Below, piece after piece: positions 47,401-55,629 of a stretch of 64,000 nt of DNA (its first letter is position 1; each line of letters starts with the position of its first letter). Source of the stretch: an uncultured Parabacteroides sp. Its GTDB lineage: Bacteria > Bacteroidota > Bacteroidia > Bacteroidales > Tannerellaceae. The stretch lies in contig CALUZS010000017.1 in the NCBI GenBank assembly GCA_944325355.1, forward strand, positions 1-64,000. The letters are read 5' to 3'. The position numbers were made by a program, and so were the translations under genes. The notes beneath the pieces are model-generated. The model was not told the DNA's origin, did not search any database, and worked only from the letters and a program-made list of their open reading frames with translations.

Positions 47401-48901
47401 AGATACGGCTAAAATACGGCTGACAATCGCTCCTGCGCCCAACCAAGATAATGATTTTTGGAAAAAGTCACTGGAACATGCTACCCGTTTCCTCATGATG
47501 GTCAGACGAATCAATGTACAATATTCTACAACCGACGGTATGATGATACCGGGATTCAGACCGGAAATAGGTGATATATTCGGACAAACTCGCTCATCCA
47601 TTGGCATGGCTCCCGGATTAGCGTTCGCGCTCGGTTCGGTCCGCCGTGACTACATCGACGAATATGCAGAAAACGGATGGCTGGTTATTGATGAAAACAA
47701 CGACAATCCGGCAATGATCAACAATGCAAAGAGCCTTACTATCCGGGCAGAGCTCGAACCTATTGCAGGATTAAAAATCACATTGAACGCTAACCGGGTA
47801 GATACCAAAAGCACAGAAATACATTATGCAGAAAATCCGGCATCCATGTGGGAATCGCAAGGCGGAAACTTTACAATGACCACTATCGCATTAGGCAGTG
47901 CGTTCGGAGGTTCTGGTAATGCAGCCAACGGATACCGCTCAGACGCTTTCGACAAATTCCTCAGTTATCGGAACACCATCGTCAACCGATTGGAAAACCT
48001 CTATTCACAGACGGTATATCCTTCCGGAGGATTCATGGAAGGATCTTCCTTGGCTGGGCAGCCATATAACCCTCAACTTACGGGAGGAATCAGTTCCAAT
48101 TCACCGGATGTGCTGATCCCGGCATTCCTGGCGGCATATACCGGAAAGAATCCGAATAAGATAGCACTCTCGGCATTCCCGTCAATTGCCAGTCTGCTCC
48201 CAAACTGGCGGATAACCTACGACGGATTGATTCGTATTCCCATTCTTAAAAAGCATTTCAAAAACATAACGCTGACACATCAATACCGCTGTACCTATTC
48301 CGTCGGAGCGTTCTCCTCTTTCTTGAACTGGGTAGATGCCAGACAAGACGGATTGGGCTACGTCAGAGATGTATTGACTGGAAACCCATCCCCTTCCTCT
48401 CCTTATGACATCTCGGCGGTAAGCATTACCGAAAATTTCAGCCCCTTATTCGGTGTCGATGGCACCCTACTAAATAACGTAACGCTGAAAGCGGGATACA
48501 ACACATCCCGAAACTTAAATCTGAACATATCTTCATACCAACTGGTGGAAGGCTTAAGTAATGAAATGGTAATCGGGATAGGGTACAAACTGACTGAATT
48601 TAATAAGATATTGGGTATAAAGAAAAAAGGGACATTCAGTAATGATTTGGATATACGTCTTGATTTCTCTTACCGGAAAATGCAGTCATTAATACGCAAA
48701 ATAGAGACTGCCGAGACGCAAGCCACCTCCGGGAATATTGCAAAGACAATTCAATTCTCTGCCGATTATGCACTGAGCAAGGCCTTGACATTGCGGGCGT
48801 TCTACGACTTGCAAATCAATACGCCGTTAGTTTCAAGCGCATCCTATCCTACTTCCAACTCCAACTACGGAATAAGCCTGCAATTTATGCTGACAAGGTA
48901 A
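41474..48901 (+). CDS. sprA: SprA/Sov-type giant outer-membrane protein (T9SS translocon)
   Basis: 2475 residues with a signal-anchor start (IICVISFLFSINIFTLNANS). The N-terminal module with repeated MTLTPEEYQDYSLKR-type sequence, the many amphipathic strands (for example NFDMNYNTETAFDFDSKKL), repeated LGYISLKAKL-like segments, and the end YGISLQFMLTR (aromatic/Arg C-terminus) match SprA. In type IX secretion, SprA forms a very large beta-barrel through which folded cargo leaves the outer membrane. It lies just after ruvA, the usual place, and ends at a terminator. Some gut Bacteroidales keep sprA homologues without a complete T9SS, so secretion activity here is not proven. Confidence 0.93.
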   Translation: MNRCYITYIICVISFLFSINIFTLNANSNAKTIVPYGTGRTEEPDTVQTHFPVAKTSPNEYEDLKKENPVDLKNPDNIKTTIEYDVKTNRYILRTKVGDLDIATPMTLTPEEYQDYSLKRSIQAYYREKYAKEYEEETNKKFSLTDMQFDIGPADRIFGPGGVKIKTQGTAEVTLGLKTSNTKNPSLPERSRKRTYFNFDESVQLNMQASVGTKVNFDMNYNTETAFDFDSKKLKLGYTGDEDEIIKSLEAGNVSMTTSNSLINGGAALFGIKADLQFGKLRVNALFAQQESESKTVSSKGGVQTQSFELKIDEYDENRHFFLSQYFRDIYDQALSKLPYVSSGIYITKVEVWITNKRSNYDQARNIVAFSDLGEHKHIHNPQFTPNGSSDLPRNEANTLYRTVVDNYPDAREISRVTQALNGFIEGGTDFEKIESARKLESSEYTVNQKLGYISLKAKLQSDEVLSVAFEYTSGGQTYQVGEFSSDNSTNTNQCIYTKLLKGTTMSPGMPFWDLMMKNVYSLGAYSIQKEKFQLNIQYQSDTTGVYLNYIPEGNIAKQLLIRVMNLDRINSKEQTNPDGFFDFVEGMTISSSDGRIFFPVVEPFGSYLREKIGNDAIADKYVFQELYDSTLTYARQIAEKNKFILTGEFKASSGAEIQLGATNVARGSVKVTAGGATLTENVDYTVDYAAGTVTILNESIVSSGTPISVSLENQSMFSTQRKTMFGLDLNYALNEKINFGATIMHMSEKPLTTKTAFGEESVKNTLWGFNTSYKSESQWLTNMVDKLPLLTLTKPSQISFNAEFAHLIAGHYENRYSGQYSYLDDFETTQNGYDLLNPYPWTLASVPYDDASTALFPEASLVNDIEYGKNRALLAWYYIDGLFTRRNSSSRPSYMTPDDYSDHYVRAVYSEELFPGRDLSYNESNTLSILNLAYYPNERGPYNLDADGMNPDGTLVNPEKRWGGMMRRIEQSDFETANIEYIEFWLMDPFIKNPNAEGGDLYFNLGEISEDILKDEKKFFENGLPIDGDLSKIDSTVWGKVPRQQSTVYAFDNTAGARELQDVGLNGLSAEEEKTFPTYAEYLDKLRGKLTGETLAQMEADPFSPFNSPGGDLFKYFRNSYYDEIEADILTRYKHYNGTEGNSTASDNSNGSSNSSAKTVPDVEDLNQDNTLNENEKYYEYKVSLRPKDMVVGNNFIADIREATPLLANGNKSDVVKWYLFKIPVKEYQRSVGAIRDFKTIRFMRVYMTGFKETTILRFGTFELVRGEWRTYTNDLSNPTTPPTINGTLEVSSVNIEENTERTPVNYVIPPGVSRAIDPGQPTLVQQNEQALSLKVTNLASQDARAVYKNTSYDLRRYKRLQLFTHAEAFEDGAENATALNDGDISVFIRLGSDYKNNYYEYEVPLTLTPKGVYNNNVESDRELVWPTNNMLDFRLEILTNLKLARNKDKRAGANGVTYQTVYSALDPDNSRNTISIVGNPSLAEVKTIMIGIRNNSKDIQSGEVWVNELRLTDFDEEGGWAANANLNIALSDLGSVNLSGRIETAGFGALDQSVNERRLDDYSQFNIATSIEMGKFFPEKAKVSIPLYYAYTKETTTPQYDPLNQDIKLKDALDAVETKAERDSIKDYSIERITTKSIAFNNVKVDIKSKNPMPYDPANFSLSYSYSENNIKNPETVYETTKDYSGNFTYNYTPYAKPFRPFKNVKSNGYTKYLKQLGINYLPSNINFQTSITRNYYEQKLRDLNALQSGTEDTGLLSFSQEFYWDRAFSLRWDFTNALKMTFTSGTNARIEEPYMQVNKELNPDQYQVWKDSVKQSIKDLGTPMKYDQSFIATWNMPLQYIPALDWINSSISYNASYNWDRGASIDEELELGNTIKNQRQIDWQGAFNLQNLYNKNSYLKEVNRKFSTTRRTVKTKEKKPFGRSIKLNMDSGVIVRHSLASKKLSVKARTSSGRNYTVKYEVLDANRIRITNKDTAKIRLTIAPAPNQDNDFWKKSLEHATRFLMMVRRINVQYSTTDGMMIPGFRPEIGDIFGQTRSSIGMAPGLAFALGSVRRDYIDEYAENGWLVIDENNDNPAMINNAKSLTIRAELEPIAGLKITLNANRVDTKSTEIHYAENPASMWESQGGNFTMTTIALGSAFGGSGNAANGYRSDAFDKFLSYRNTIVNRLENLYSQTVYPSGGFMEGSSLAGQPYNPQLTGGISSNSPDVLIPAFLAAYTGKNPNKIALSAFPSIASLLPNWRITYDGLIRIPILKKHFKNITLTHQYRCTYSVGAFSSFLNWVDARQDGLGYVRDVLTGNPSPSSPYDISAVSITENFSPLFGVDGTLLNNVTLKAGYNTSRNLNLNISSYQLVEGLSNEMVIGIGYKLTEFNKILGIKKKGTFSNDLDIRLDFSYRKMQSLIRKIETAETQATSGNIAKTIQFSADYALSKALTLRAFYDLQINTPLVSSASYPTSNSNYGISLQFMLTR

Positions 48902-48918
48902 GTATACATATACAAAAA

Positions 48919-48952
48919 GACGAGAGCCGAATTTTAACTATCAGCTCTCGTC
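48919..48952. terminator. Terminator between sprA and pfkA
   Basis: Stem GACGAGAGC / GCTCTCGTC lies between two convergent genes. An A-run on its left gives the leftward transcript a T-tail, so it best stops pfkA; it probably works both ways. Confidence 0.65.
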
Positions 48953-48999
48953 CCCTCTTATATCAACCGGGAAGCATTTGTTCTCCGTCTCTTAAACTA

Positions 49000-49977
49000 T
49001 CAAATAGAAGAGATTCTTAATGTATCCAGCAAGTCGCGGTTTATCGGTTTATCATTTTTTATAGCTTTGGAGAAAGGCACATAAACCAACTGGTCATTTT
49101 GGATACCAATCATCACATTCCGTTGGTCTTCCAATAAAGCGTCAATTGCAGCAATCCCCATCCGGGTCGCCAAAATACGATCTTGCGCCGTAGGAGATCC
49201 TCCTCTTTGCAAATGTCCGAGAATTGATACACGAACATCAAACTGGGGATACTCTTTCTTTACCCTTTCCGCTACGCCCATTGCACCGCCGGTCACTTCA
49301 CTTTCTGCAACCAACACAATGCTACTGTTCTTCGACTTACGGAAACCGGTTTCTATCATTTCTGCCAACTGGTCTTTTTCCAACGAAATTTCCGGAATAA
49401 TCGCAGCTTCAGCACCCGATGCAATCGCACCGTTCAAAGCAAGGAAGCCTGCATCCCGTCCCATTACTTCAATAAAGAACAGACGGTCATGGGAGGTTGC
49501 CGTATCACGAATTTTATCGACACATTCCATAATCGTATTCAAAGCCGTGTCATATCCAATCGTTACATCTGTCCCGTACAAGTCGTTATCGATGGTACCG
49601 GGCAATCCCACAATCGGATAATCGTACTCTTGGGCAAAAATCCGCGCACCGGTCAACGTTCCATCGCCACCTATCGCAACAAGCGCTTCAATGCCATGTT
49701 CTTTCAAGCGTTCATAAGCTTCTTTGCGTCCTTCGGGAGTTTTGAATTCCGCACAGCGAGCCGTTTTCAGGATTGTACCGCCACGCTGGATAATATTACT
49801 GACATTTTGCGTTTTAAATTCCTCTATCTCATCTAAAAGCAGACCTTTATATCCACGATAAATACCTTTAACCTTCATTCCGTTGTAGATGGCGGAACGC
49901 GTTACCGCACGAATCGCAGCATTCATTCCGGGAGCATCACCACCGGAAGTCAAAATACCTATACATTTTACTGCCAT
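49000..49977 (-). CDS. pfkA: ATP-dependent 6-phosphofructokinase
   Basis: 325 residues. [36 protein letters not shown], and the catalytic [12 protein letters not shown] (Asp) are standard for the ATP-dependent PfkA group; the Gly-rich GGDGT fits ATP rather than pyrophosphate use. It phosphorylates fructose-6-phosphate. A perfect -7 box lies 26 nt upstream. Confidence 0.96.
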   Translation of the reverse strand: MAVKCIGILTSGGDAPGMNAAIRAVTRSAIYNGMKVKGIYRGYKGLLLDEIEEFKTQNVSNIIQRGGTILKTARCAEFKTPEGRKEAYERLKEHGIEALVAIGGDGTLTGARIFAQEYDYPIVGLPGTIDNDLYGTDVTIGYDTALNTIMECVDKIRDTATSHDRLFFIEVMGRDAGFLALNGAIASGAEAAIIPEISLEKDQLAEMIETGFRKSKNSSIVLVAESEVTGGAMGVAERVKKEYPQFDVRVSILGHLQRGGSPTAQDRILATRMGIAAIDALLEDQRNVMIGIQNDQLVYVPFSKAIKNDKPINRDLLDTLRISSI

Positions 49978-50002
49978 AACTCTCTGTTTTATATTTCACG
50001 CG

Positions 50003-50010
50003 CAAAATTA
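50003..50010 (-). promoter_or_regulatory. pfkA -7 box
   Basis: TAATTTTG on the minus strand, perfect TAnnTTTG match, 26 nt before the pfkA ATG. Confidence 0.6.
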
Positions 50011-50075
50011 GTAATTAAAACAGTTCTCACAATTTCCAGATGTCAATAATCTATAAATCTTATTTTCTAGTATTT

Positions 50076-51272
50076 CTATTTCATTGTCCCAGAAAGCCGG
50101 GCATACATTTCCGCCATAGCCCATTGTGTCAGCAACCACTTTTTCTCATCCTTTTTCACGCCACTCCAATCGGAGTTGAACAAACCGTTCGAATCACGCA
50201 TCTGTGCCCAAGCATAATCCAAATTTTTCCGGAAAGCATTGATGTATTTATCGTTATTGTCGCAGCCATACAACTCAACATATCCACGGAACATAACAGC
50301 CGTAAACCATATATTTCCGGGATTCAATAAACGGAATTGCTCCCCCTCTGGAGAAGTAAAATCTTTAAAGAAGAAGTTGTAACATGCTTCAGCCAACTGT
50401 TGTGCATCTTTCAGATAATCCTGCTTGCCGGTCAATTGATAAAGCAAGGCTGCCGACTGCATCATCTGTCCGCTATTATAAGCGAACTTCCATTCCGTGA
50501 TATGCCCTTCCAGATTTATATTATCCCAATAAATCAAATCTTCAGGATCCTGCAAATTTTTCTTCGTCCAATGATAAAGGAATTCTCCATGTTTGAAATA
50601 GGCACTATCACCTGTCGCTTTAAACAATTTCAACGCATAAACACTACCTGGAGCATTCGAGCAAGTGTTTTTTGATTTCTTCTTTTGCTCGCACCAATAA
50701 ATACCACCACCCAAGCTATCATCCATGCCACTCTCGATAAATTTCCATATCATTTTGGCTTTCTCCAAATACTCTTTGTTTTCCGTAGCCAAGTACATAT
50801 CCGTAAAATCGATTCCCAGCCAAATATTGTCATCATAAAAACGGTCTGACTGCGGTGCGGTCTTTACATAAGAAGAATATGCGGTAGGATTCCGCTTGTC
50901 ATCCCGATATTCCTCCAGTCCTTTCAGCACCCGTTCATTGAAAAGCCGGACGTACTCCTTATTCCCCGTAACTTCCACAAGTGCCCCCACTGCAGAAAGC
51001 GAACCGGAATAAGGCCATAAGTAAGAATAGGGATTCGAACGGTTTGCTTGTTCCTCCGAAGCAAGATAACCGGCTTTGAACGCTGAATCGAATGGATAAT
51101 TCTCCCTCAACAAAGAGGTTCCTTCAATACCGTAATACTTATAAACAGAATCTACAATTGCTTCCGCCTTTTCCACATACGCTTTGTTTGCTCCATTCGT
51201 ATCAAACATCAAAGCGACCAAGCAAATCCCAAGCAGGCACAAGCCAATCACATACAAAATAATCTTTTTCAT
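50076..51272 (-). CDS. Glycoside hydrolase family 76 (alpha-1,6-mannanase-like)
   Basis: 398 residues with an N-terminal signal or anchor (IILYVIGLCLLGICLVAL, no lipobox Cys at a good place). The alpha/alpha-barrel repeats of GH76 are clear. The catalytic Asp pair is in RFYDDNIWLGI (D147, D148), and GGGIYWCEQKKK, SNAPGSVYALKLFKAT and EWKFAYNSGQMMQSAALLYQ are family segments. GH76 enzymes cut alpha-1,6-mannan in fungal or bacterial glycans. It lies alone among housekeeping genes, 33 nt after ispH on the same strand, not in a polysaccharide-utilisation locus, which suggests a role in the cell's own envelope or scavenging. Confidence 0.85.
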   Translation of the reverse strand: MKKIILYVIGLCLLGICLVALMFDTNGANKAYVEKAEAIVDSVYKYYGIEGTSLLRENYPFDSAFKAGYLASEEQANRSNPYSYLWPYSGSLSAVGALVEVTGNKEYVRLFNERVLKGLEEYRDDKRNPTAYSSYVKTAPQSDRFYDDNIWLGIDFTDMYLATENKEYLEKAKMIWKFIESGMDDSLGGGIYWCEQKKKSKNTCSNAPGSVYALKLFKATGDSAYFKHGEFLYHWTKKNLQDPEDLIYWDNINLEGHITEWKFAYNSGQMMQSAALLYQLTGKQDYLKDAQQLAEACYNFFFKDFTSPEGEQFRLLNPGNIWFTAVMFRGYVELYGCDNNDKYINAFRKNLDYAWAQMRDSNGLFNSDWSGVKKDEKKWLLTQWAMAEMYARLSGTMK

Positions 51273-51305
51273 ATCAATTAGTTTTTCTAAAGTTTGTTCT
51301 ATATA

Positions 51306-52178
51306 TTATCTATCACCATTCAATCTTCTCACTTTTTCCGCAACCTGTTCCATCAACCACTTCGGAGTGGACGTTGCTCCACAGACACCTACACTTTTCA
51401 CTCCTACCGGTAACGGAGCGATTATCTCATCAGCATCCGATATAAAAATACTGTTCGGATTCGCTTTCTTGCATTCTTCATATAACATCTTCCCGTTCGA
51501 GCTCTTTCTTCCTGCAACAAAATAGATATAATCATGCCCGGAAGCAAAAGCTTTTATATTCGGTAAACGATTGGCAACCTGCCGGCAAATAGTATCATGA
51601 TATTTGAACTGCACGCCGGTCTTATCAACCTCCTGTTGTATTTTATCCACAATCAACTTAAAACCATCGAGCGATTTGGTTGTTTGGGAAAAAAGGCATA
51701 TATCCTTTTTGAAATCTATCTTCTGCAAATCGTTAACCGTCTCTACCACTATTGCCGAACCTTCCGTCTGGCCAACCAGCCCGTTGACTTCCGCATGCCC
51801 GGATTTCCCGTAAATAACCACCTGCGTACCTGTTGAACGGGTCGCTACATAACATTTGTGAATACGGCGCTGCAACTGAAGTACCACCGGACAAGTTGCA
51901 TCTACAATCGATATATTCCTTTTTAAAGCAAGTTCATAAGTTGACGGCGGTTCGCCATGTGCACGAAGCAACACCTTCGTATCTTTCAGGCTGGCCAATG
52001 TCACATGGTCGATTGTCTTCAATCCCATCCGTTCCAAACGTTCAACCTCTAGACTATTATGTACGATATCGCCCAAGCAAAACAAGGAATGGTTTTCCTT
52101 AAGCTCCCGCTCCGCACTTTCGATTGCGTTCACAACGCCAAAGCAAAAGCCGGATTCTTTATCGATTTCTACAATCAT
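51306..52178 (-). CDS. ispH: 4-hydroxy-3-methylbut-2-enyl diphosphate reductase
   Basis: 290 residues. Three cluster-binding Cys are in place: GFCFGV (C12), DATCPVV (C96) and HDTICRQVANR (C198), with HGEPP, GHAEV and SSNG substrate motifs. It makes IPP and DMAPP, the last step of the MEP isoprenoid pathway, using an iron-sulfur cluster. It follows cmk by 19 nt on the same strand, a common pairing in Bacteroidetes. Confidence 0.96.
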   Translation of the reverse strand: MIVEIDKESGFCFGVVNAIESAERELKENHSLFCLGDIVHNSLEVERLERMGLKTIDHVTLASLKDTKVLLRAHGEPPSTYELALKRNISIVDATCPVVLQLQRRIHKCYVATRSTGTQVVIYGKSGHAEVNGLVGQTEGSAIVVETVNDLQKIDFKKDICLFSQTTKSLDGFKLIVDKIQQEVDKTGVQFKYHDTICRQVANRLPNIKAFASGHDYIYFVAGRKSSNGKMLYEECKKANPNSIFISDADEIIAPLPVGVKSVGVCGATSTPKWLMEQVAEKVRRLNGDR

Positions 52179-52197
52179 CTATTATTATACTAATATA

Positions 52198-52887
52198 TCA
52201 AAACATAGAAACCCGCTCTTCGTAAAGAGCCAGCAAAAATGCATCCTGCTCCTCAATCGACATATTCGAATTATCCAAGACCACTGCATCATCCACCTTC
52301 CGCAACGGGCTTTCCACCCTTGTCGAATCGATATAATCCCTCATCTGGATGTTCTTTTTTACCTCTTCAAGCGTAGTATTTTCTCCTTTTGCGACCAGCT
52401 CATCTAACCGGCGTTTTGCCCTTACCTCTACGGAAGCAGTAACAAAAACTTTCAATTCCGCATCAGGAAATACCACCGAACCGATATCCCGTCCATCGAG
52501 AACCACACCTTTCTCTTTGCCCATCTCTTGCTGTTGCCTTACCATTGCCTTACGGACAAAGCCTAAAGCGGCTACCTGGCTCACATGGTTTGAAACATCC
52601 ATTCCGCGAATCTCCTTTTCTACGGACTTACCATTCAGACAAGTCTCCACCTGTCCAGCGGCATTCCTGCAAAAGCAAATATGAATATCATCAATTGCCT
52701 GCGAAAGTGCTTTTTCATCAATTTTTCCATCCGAGAACAAACCATGTTGCAAGGCATAACAAGTAACTGCCCGATACATCGCACCCGTGTCTATATAAGT
52801 GTACCCTATCTTACGGGCAAGGTCCTTCGCCATTGTACTTTTTCCGCACGACGAATATCCATCTATGGCTATTACGATTTTTCTCAT
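52198..52887 (-). CDS. cmk: Cytidylate kinase
   Basis: 229 residues from the ATG at 52887 ([20 protein letters not shown]). An ATG 27 nt further up lies inside the promoter box and is not likely. Walker [25 protein letters not shown], and the [20 protein letters not shown] segment mark CMP kinase. It phosphorylates CMP and dCMP in nucleotide salvage. Confidence 0.95.
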   Translation of the reverse strand: MRKIVIAIDGYSSCGKSTMAKDLARKIGYTYIDTGAMYRAVTCYALQHGLFSDGKIDEKALSQAIDDIHICFCRNAAGQVETCLNGKSVEKEIRGMDVSNHVSQVAALGFVRKAMVRQQQEMGKEKGVVLDGRDIGSVVFPDAELKVFVTASVEVRAKRRLDELVAKGENTTLEEVKKNIQMRDYIDSTRVESPLRKVDDAVVLDNSNMSIEEQDAFLLALYEERVSMF

Positions 52888-52911
52888 GTCGATACTTTCT
52901 AATATTGTTGG

Positions 52912-52919
52912 CAAATTTA
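52912..52919 (-). promoter_or_regulatory. cmk-ispH -7 box
   Basis: TAAATTTG, perfect consensus, 24 nt before the cmk ATG at 52887. It decides the start, since the earlier in-frame ATG at 52914 would fall within it. Confidence 0.6.
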
Positions 52920-52933
52920 GCGAAAATCTGTTC

Positions 52934-53737
52934 TTATAATAATATGTAAACGTCCGAAGGTGTTGTTCTTTTCAAAGCTGTCAGATTTACATCTTTCCCT
53001 ACACGTATCCCTTCTTGGAACAAACGGATATCGACCGTTTTATACGCTAATTCCGGATGATTATTATCCTTGCTCAAATGACACAGCCAGATATTCTTCA
53101 GTTGAGGACGATAGTTCTTTGCTAAAAATTCAGCTGTTTCATGATTCCCCAAATGCCCGTTTGGTCCTGCTACGCGTTCCTTCAAGAACGGTGGATAAAA
53201 ACCGGATTGAAGCATCTCTTCATCGTAATTTGCCTCAATCACCAACGAATTTGCTTTTGAAACATATTTCACAATAGTATCGGTAATATGACCGACATCT
53301 GTAATAATCACAAACGTATGTTCTCCATATTCAATCGAGTATCCTACATTATCTGAACTATCGTGCGGAACTTCAAACGCCGTAACCGTAAAATCCCGGA
53401 TAGAAAAAGGGACATCCTTTTCTATAATCCGCCGGGAATGTATCAATTTTTCTTCTACGTAACGGCTTTTGTCAATACCCCGATGGACTTTTTCCGTGGA
53501 ATAAATTGGGATAAACAGCTGTTCTCCTAAATACCCTACCGATTTGATATGATCCGCATGGTCATGGGTAACCAATATTCCCATAATCATAGAGAAGTCG
53601 ATGCTCTTATCCTTTAACACTTTCTTAATTGTACGGATTCCTATTCCTGCATCTATCAAAATTCCATAATCAGAAGTACCCAAATAGTAACAGTTGCCGC
53701 TGCTACCACTAGCCAAACTTATAAAAGACAATTCCAT
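52934..53737 (-). CDS. MBL-fold hydrolase (YycJ/WalJ-like)
   Basis: 267 residues. The start [20 protein letters not shown] and the zinc motif VTHDHADH (H58, H60, D62, H63), then [12 protein letters not shown] and [15 protein letters not shown], match the YycJ/WalJ group of metallo-beta-lactamase-fold 5' exonucleases. Homologues have 5'-3' exonuclease activity linked to DNA repair and cell-wall control; the role in Bacteroidetes is less clear. It is 40 nt after ansA on the same strand. Confidence 0.85.
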   Translation of the reverse strand: MELSFISLASGSSGNCYYLGTSDYGILIDAGIGIRTIKKVLKDKSIDFSMIMGILVTHDHADHIKSVGYLGEQLFIPIYSTEKVHRGIDKSRYVEEKLIHSRRIIEKDVPFSIRDFTVTAFEVPHDSSDNVGYSIEYGEHTFVIITDVGHITDTIVKYVSKANSLVIEANYDEEMLQSGFYPPFLKERVAGPNGHLGNHETAEFLAKNYRPQLKNIWLCHLSKDNNHPELAYKTVDIRLFQEGIRVGKDVNLTALKRTTPSDVYILL

Positions 53738-53777
53738 AATTTCAAACCATTCCTTTCATGTTAGGAAACACATCCTT

Positions 53778-54845
53778 TCAGGAGCGTCCGAGTTCCGGTA
53801 TTGTTATCTCCCCAATCAAGGAACAATTCATGTGTTCCTTTACTTCTTCAGGCGACAAACCATGCCCAAACAAGAACATCAACTTCGTAACAGCACTCTC
53901 CGTCGTGCTGTCATAGCCACTAATAACTCCGGCTCCCAATAATTTATGTCCTGTTTCATAACGATGCATTTCCACACTTCCTACACTACATTGCGTAACG
54001 TTAACAATCACAATTCCCCTGTCGACCGCGTCTTTCAGCATTTTCAAAAGCCAATCGCAACTCGGAGCATTTCCACTGCCGAACGTTTCCATCACAACAC
54101 CTTTCAAGCCTGGTATATTCAATATGCTCTCCACCACCTGGGGTGAAATTCCAGGAAACAACTTCAGTACAGCGATATTCTGGTCCAACAGGTAATGCGG
54201 CTTCAGCGGCTTGCGTGACACAGCATGATAAATCTGGACTGTATCATATTTAATATAGACGCCGGCGTGAGCCAATGCCGGATAATTATACGAACGAAAA
54301 GCATTAAAATTATCTGCGCTTATTTTACTTGTACGGTTTCCGCGCATCAAATCATTCTCAAAAAAGATACATACCTCAGGAACTATCGGAAGCCCGTTCT
54401 CCTTTGCGGCAGCAATTTCTATCGCTGTAATAAGGTTCTCTTTTCCATCCGTCCGAAGCATGCCTATCGGCAATTGGGAACCGGTCAAAATAACCGGTTT
54501 ATTCAAATTTTCCAACATGAAACTCAATGCCGATGCCGTATAAGACATCGTATCCGTTCCATGAAGGATGACAAAACCATCGTATTTATTATAATTATCC
54601 GAAATAATCTTGACGATTTTCATCCATGAATCAGGATTTATATCAGCAGAATCCAACGGCGGATTGAACTGTATTGTATCTATTTTATGCCCGAGTTTTT
54701 TCAACTCCGGTACATGTTGCAACAAATGTTGGAAATTGAACGTCTCCAACACTCCGGTTTCTTGATTTTCAATCATACCGATTGTTCCACCGGTATAGAT
54801 TAACAATATCAATGCTTTTTGGCTATCTATGCTATTTACAGTCAT
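53778..54845 (-). CDS. ansA: Type I asparaginase
   Basis: 355 residues. LLIYTGGTIGMI (nucleophile Thr18) and VILHGTDTMSYTASALSFML (second catalytic Thr-Asp pair) are the two asparaginase signatures. Without a signal peptide it is the cytoplasmic type I enzyme that hydrolyses asparagine to aspartate and ammonia. It has the usual C-terminal allosteric half (GVVMETFGSGNAPS). Confidence 0.93.
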   Translation of the reverse strand: MTVNSIDSQKALILLIYTGGTIGMIENQETGVLETFNFQHLLQHVPELKKLGHKIDTIQFNPPLDSADINPDSWMKIVKIISDNYNKYDGFVILHGTDTMSYTASALSFMLENLNKPVILTGSQLPIGMLRTDGKENLITAIEIAAAKENGLPIVPEVCIFFENDLMRGNRTSKISADNFNAFRSYNYPALAHAGVYIKYDTVQIYHAVSRKPLKPHYLLDQNIAVLKLFPGISPQVVESILNIPGLKGVVMETFGSGNAPSCDWLLKMLKDAVDRGIVIVNVTQCSVGSVEMHRYETGHKLLGAGVISGYDSTTESAVTKLMFLFGHGLSPEEVKEHMNCSLIGEITIPELGRS

Positions 54846-54869
54846 GCTTCCATTAAGATTAAAACCAAT

Positions 54870-55481
54870 TTATTCCTCCTTTTTCAACACAGGCAAACTT
54901 ATATGATACCGCACCGCCACTATTCTGACAATAAATATGCTCACAGCTGAAATCAACTGCACCAAAGCAGGAGACAAAGACATCTGCATACATATATAAT
55001 ACATAATGCCACCGAACACGCATGCCAGCGCATAAATATCTTTCCGGAAAATCAATGGCACCTCATTTATCAGAATATCGCGCATCATACCTCCGAATGC
55101 GCCAGTTATCGTACCCATAATCACTGCAACCCACATCGGGAAGCCGAATGCCAAAGCCTTTTCTATCCCGACCACACCGAACAAACCCAATCCTATTGCA
55201 TCGAATATAAAGAATGTATTGTTCAAGTTAATCACCGACTTCCGGAAAATCAAAACAAACAGCAACGCCAATCCCGAAATAATCAGATAAGAAGCTTGTG
55301 TCATCCAAAAAGGAGTCGCATTCAATAATATATCACGGATAGTTCCACCTCCAACAGCTGTAACCACACCGACAACATACGCGCCAAACCAATCAAATTG
55401 TTTGGCGGAAGCCAACCGGATGCCGCTTATTGCAAATGCGAATGTCCCCGAATAATCGCAAAAGGTGATAAAATCTATCAT
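54870..55481 (-). CDS. UPF0126 / trimeric cation channel family protein
   Basis: 203 residues from the ATG at 55481. A longer frame up to 55547 would begin upstream of the promoter box. Seven hydrophobic segments carry two copies of the family motif: GGGTIRDILLN and GGMMRDILINEVPLI. Bacterial TRIC-like proteins are trimeric cation channels of the inner membrane; some members are linked to glycine uptake. It follows a promoter divergent from DUF3943. Confidence 0.88.
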   Translation of the reverse strand: MIDFITFCDYSGTFAFAISGIRLASAKQFDWFGAYVVGVVTAVGGGTIRDILLNATPFWMTQASYLIISGLALLFVLIFRKSVINLNNTFFIFDAIGLGLFGVVGIEKALAFGFPMWVAVIMGTITGAFGGMMRDILINEVPLIFRKDIYALACVFGGIMYYICMQMSLSPALVQLISAVSIFIVRIVAVRYHISLPVLKKEE

Positions 55482-55495
55482 TTTATTTTTTTCTG

Positions 55496-55503
55496 CAAAT
55501 TTA
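55496..55503 (-). promoter_or_regulatory. UPF0126 -7 box
   Basis: TAAATTTG, perfect consensus, 14 nt before the ATG at 55481; decides that start over the one at 55547. Confidence 0.55.
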
Positions 55504-55589
55504 GTCATTTGTCCGGATTTACTATACAAATCCGGAATTAACCCCAAAAATGTTCAAACAAAATGGCTCCTTAAGTCGTATATTATACA

Positions 55590-55597
55590 TAACTTTG
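55590..55597 (+). promoter_or_regulatory. DUF3943 -7 box
   Basis: TAACTTTG, perfect consensus, 32 nt before the ATG at 55630. Confidence 0.6.
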
Positions 55598-55629
55598 TGG
55601 TTCTTTATTTCGAACAAAAACAAATCAGC

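Noticed and set aside
41474..48901. sprA as evidence of an active T9SS or gliding
   Set aside because: No other T9SS component is in the window, and some Bacteroidales keep sprA without it; function left open.
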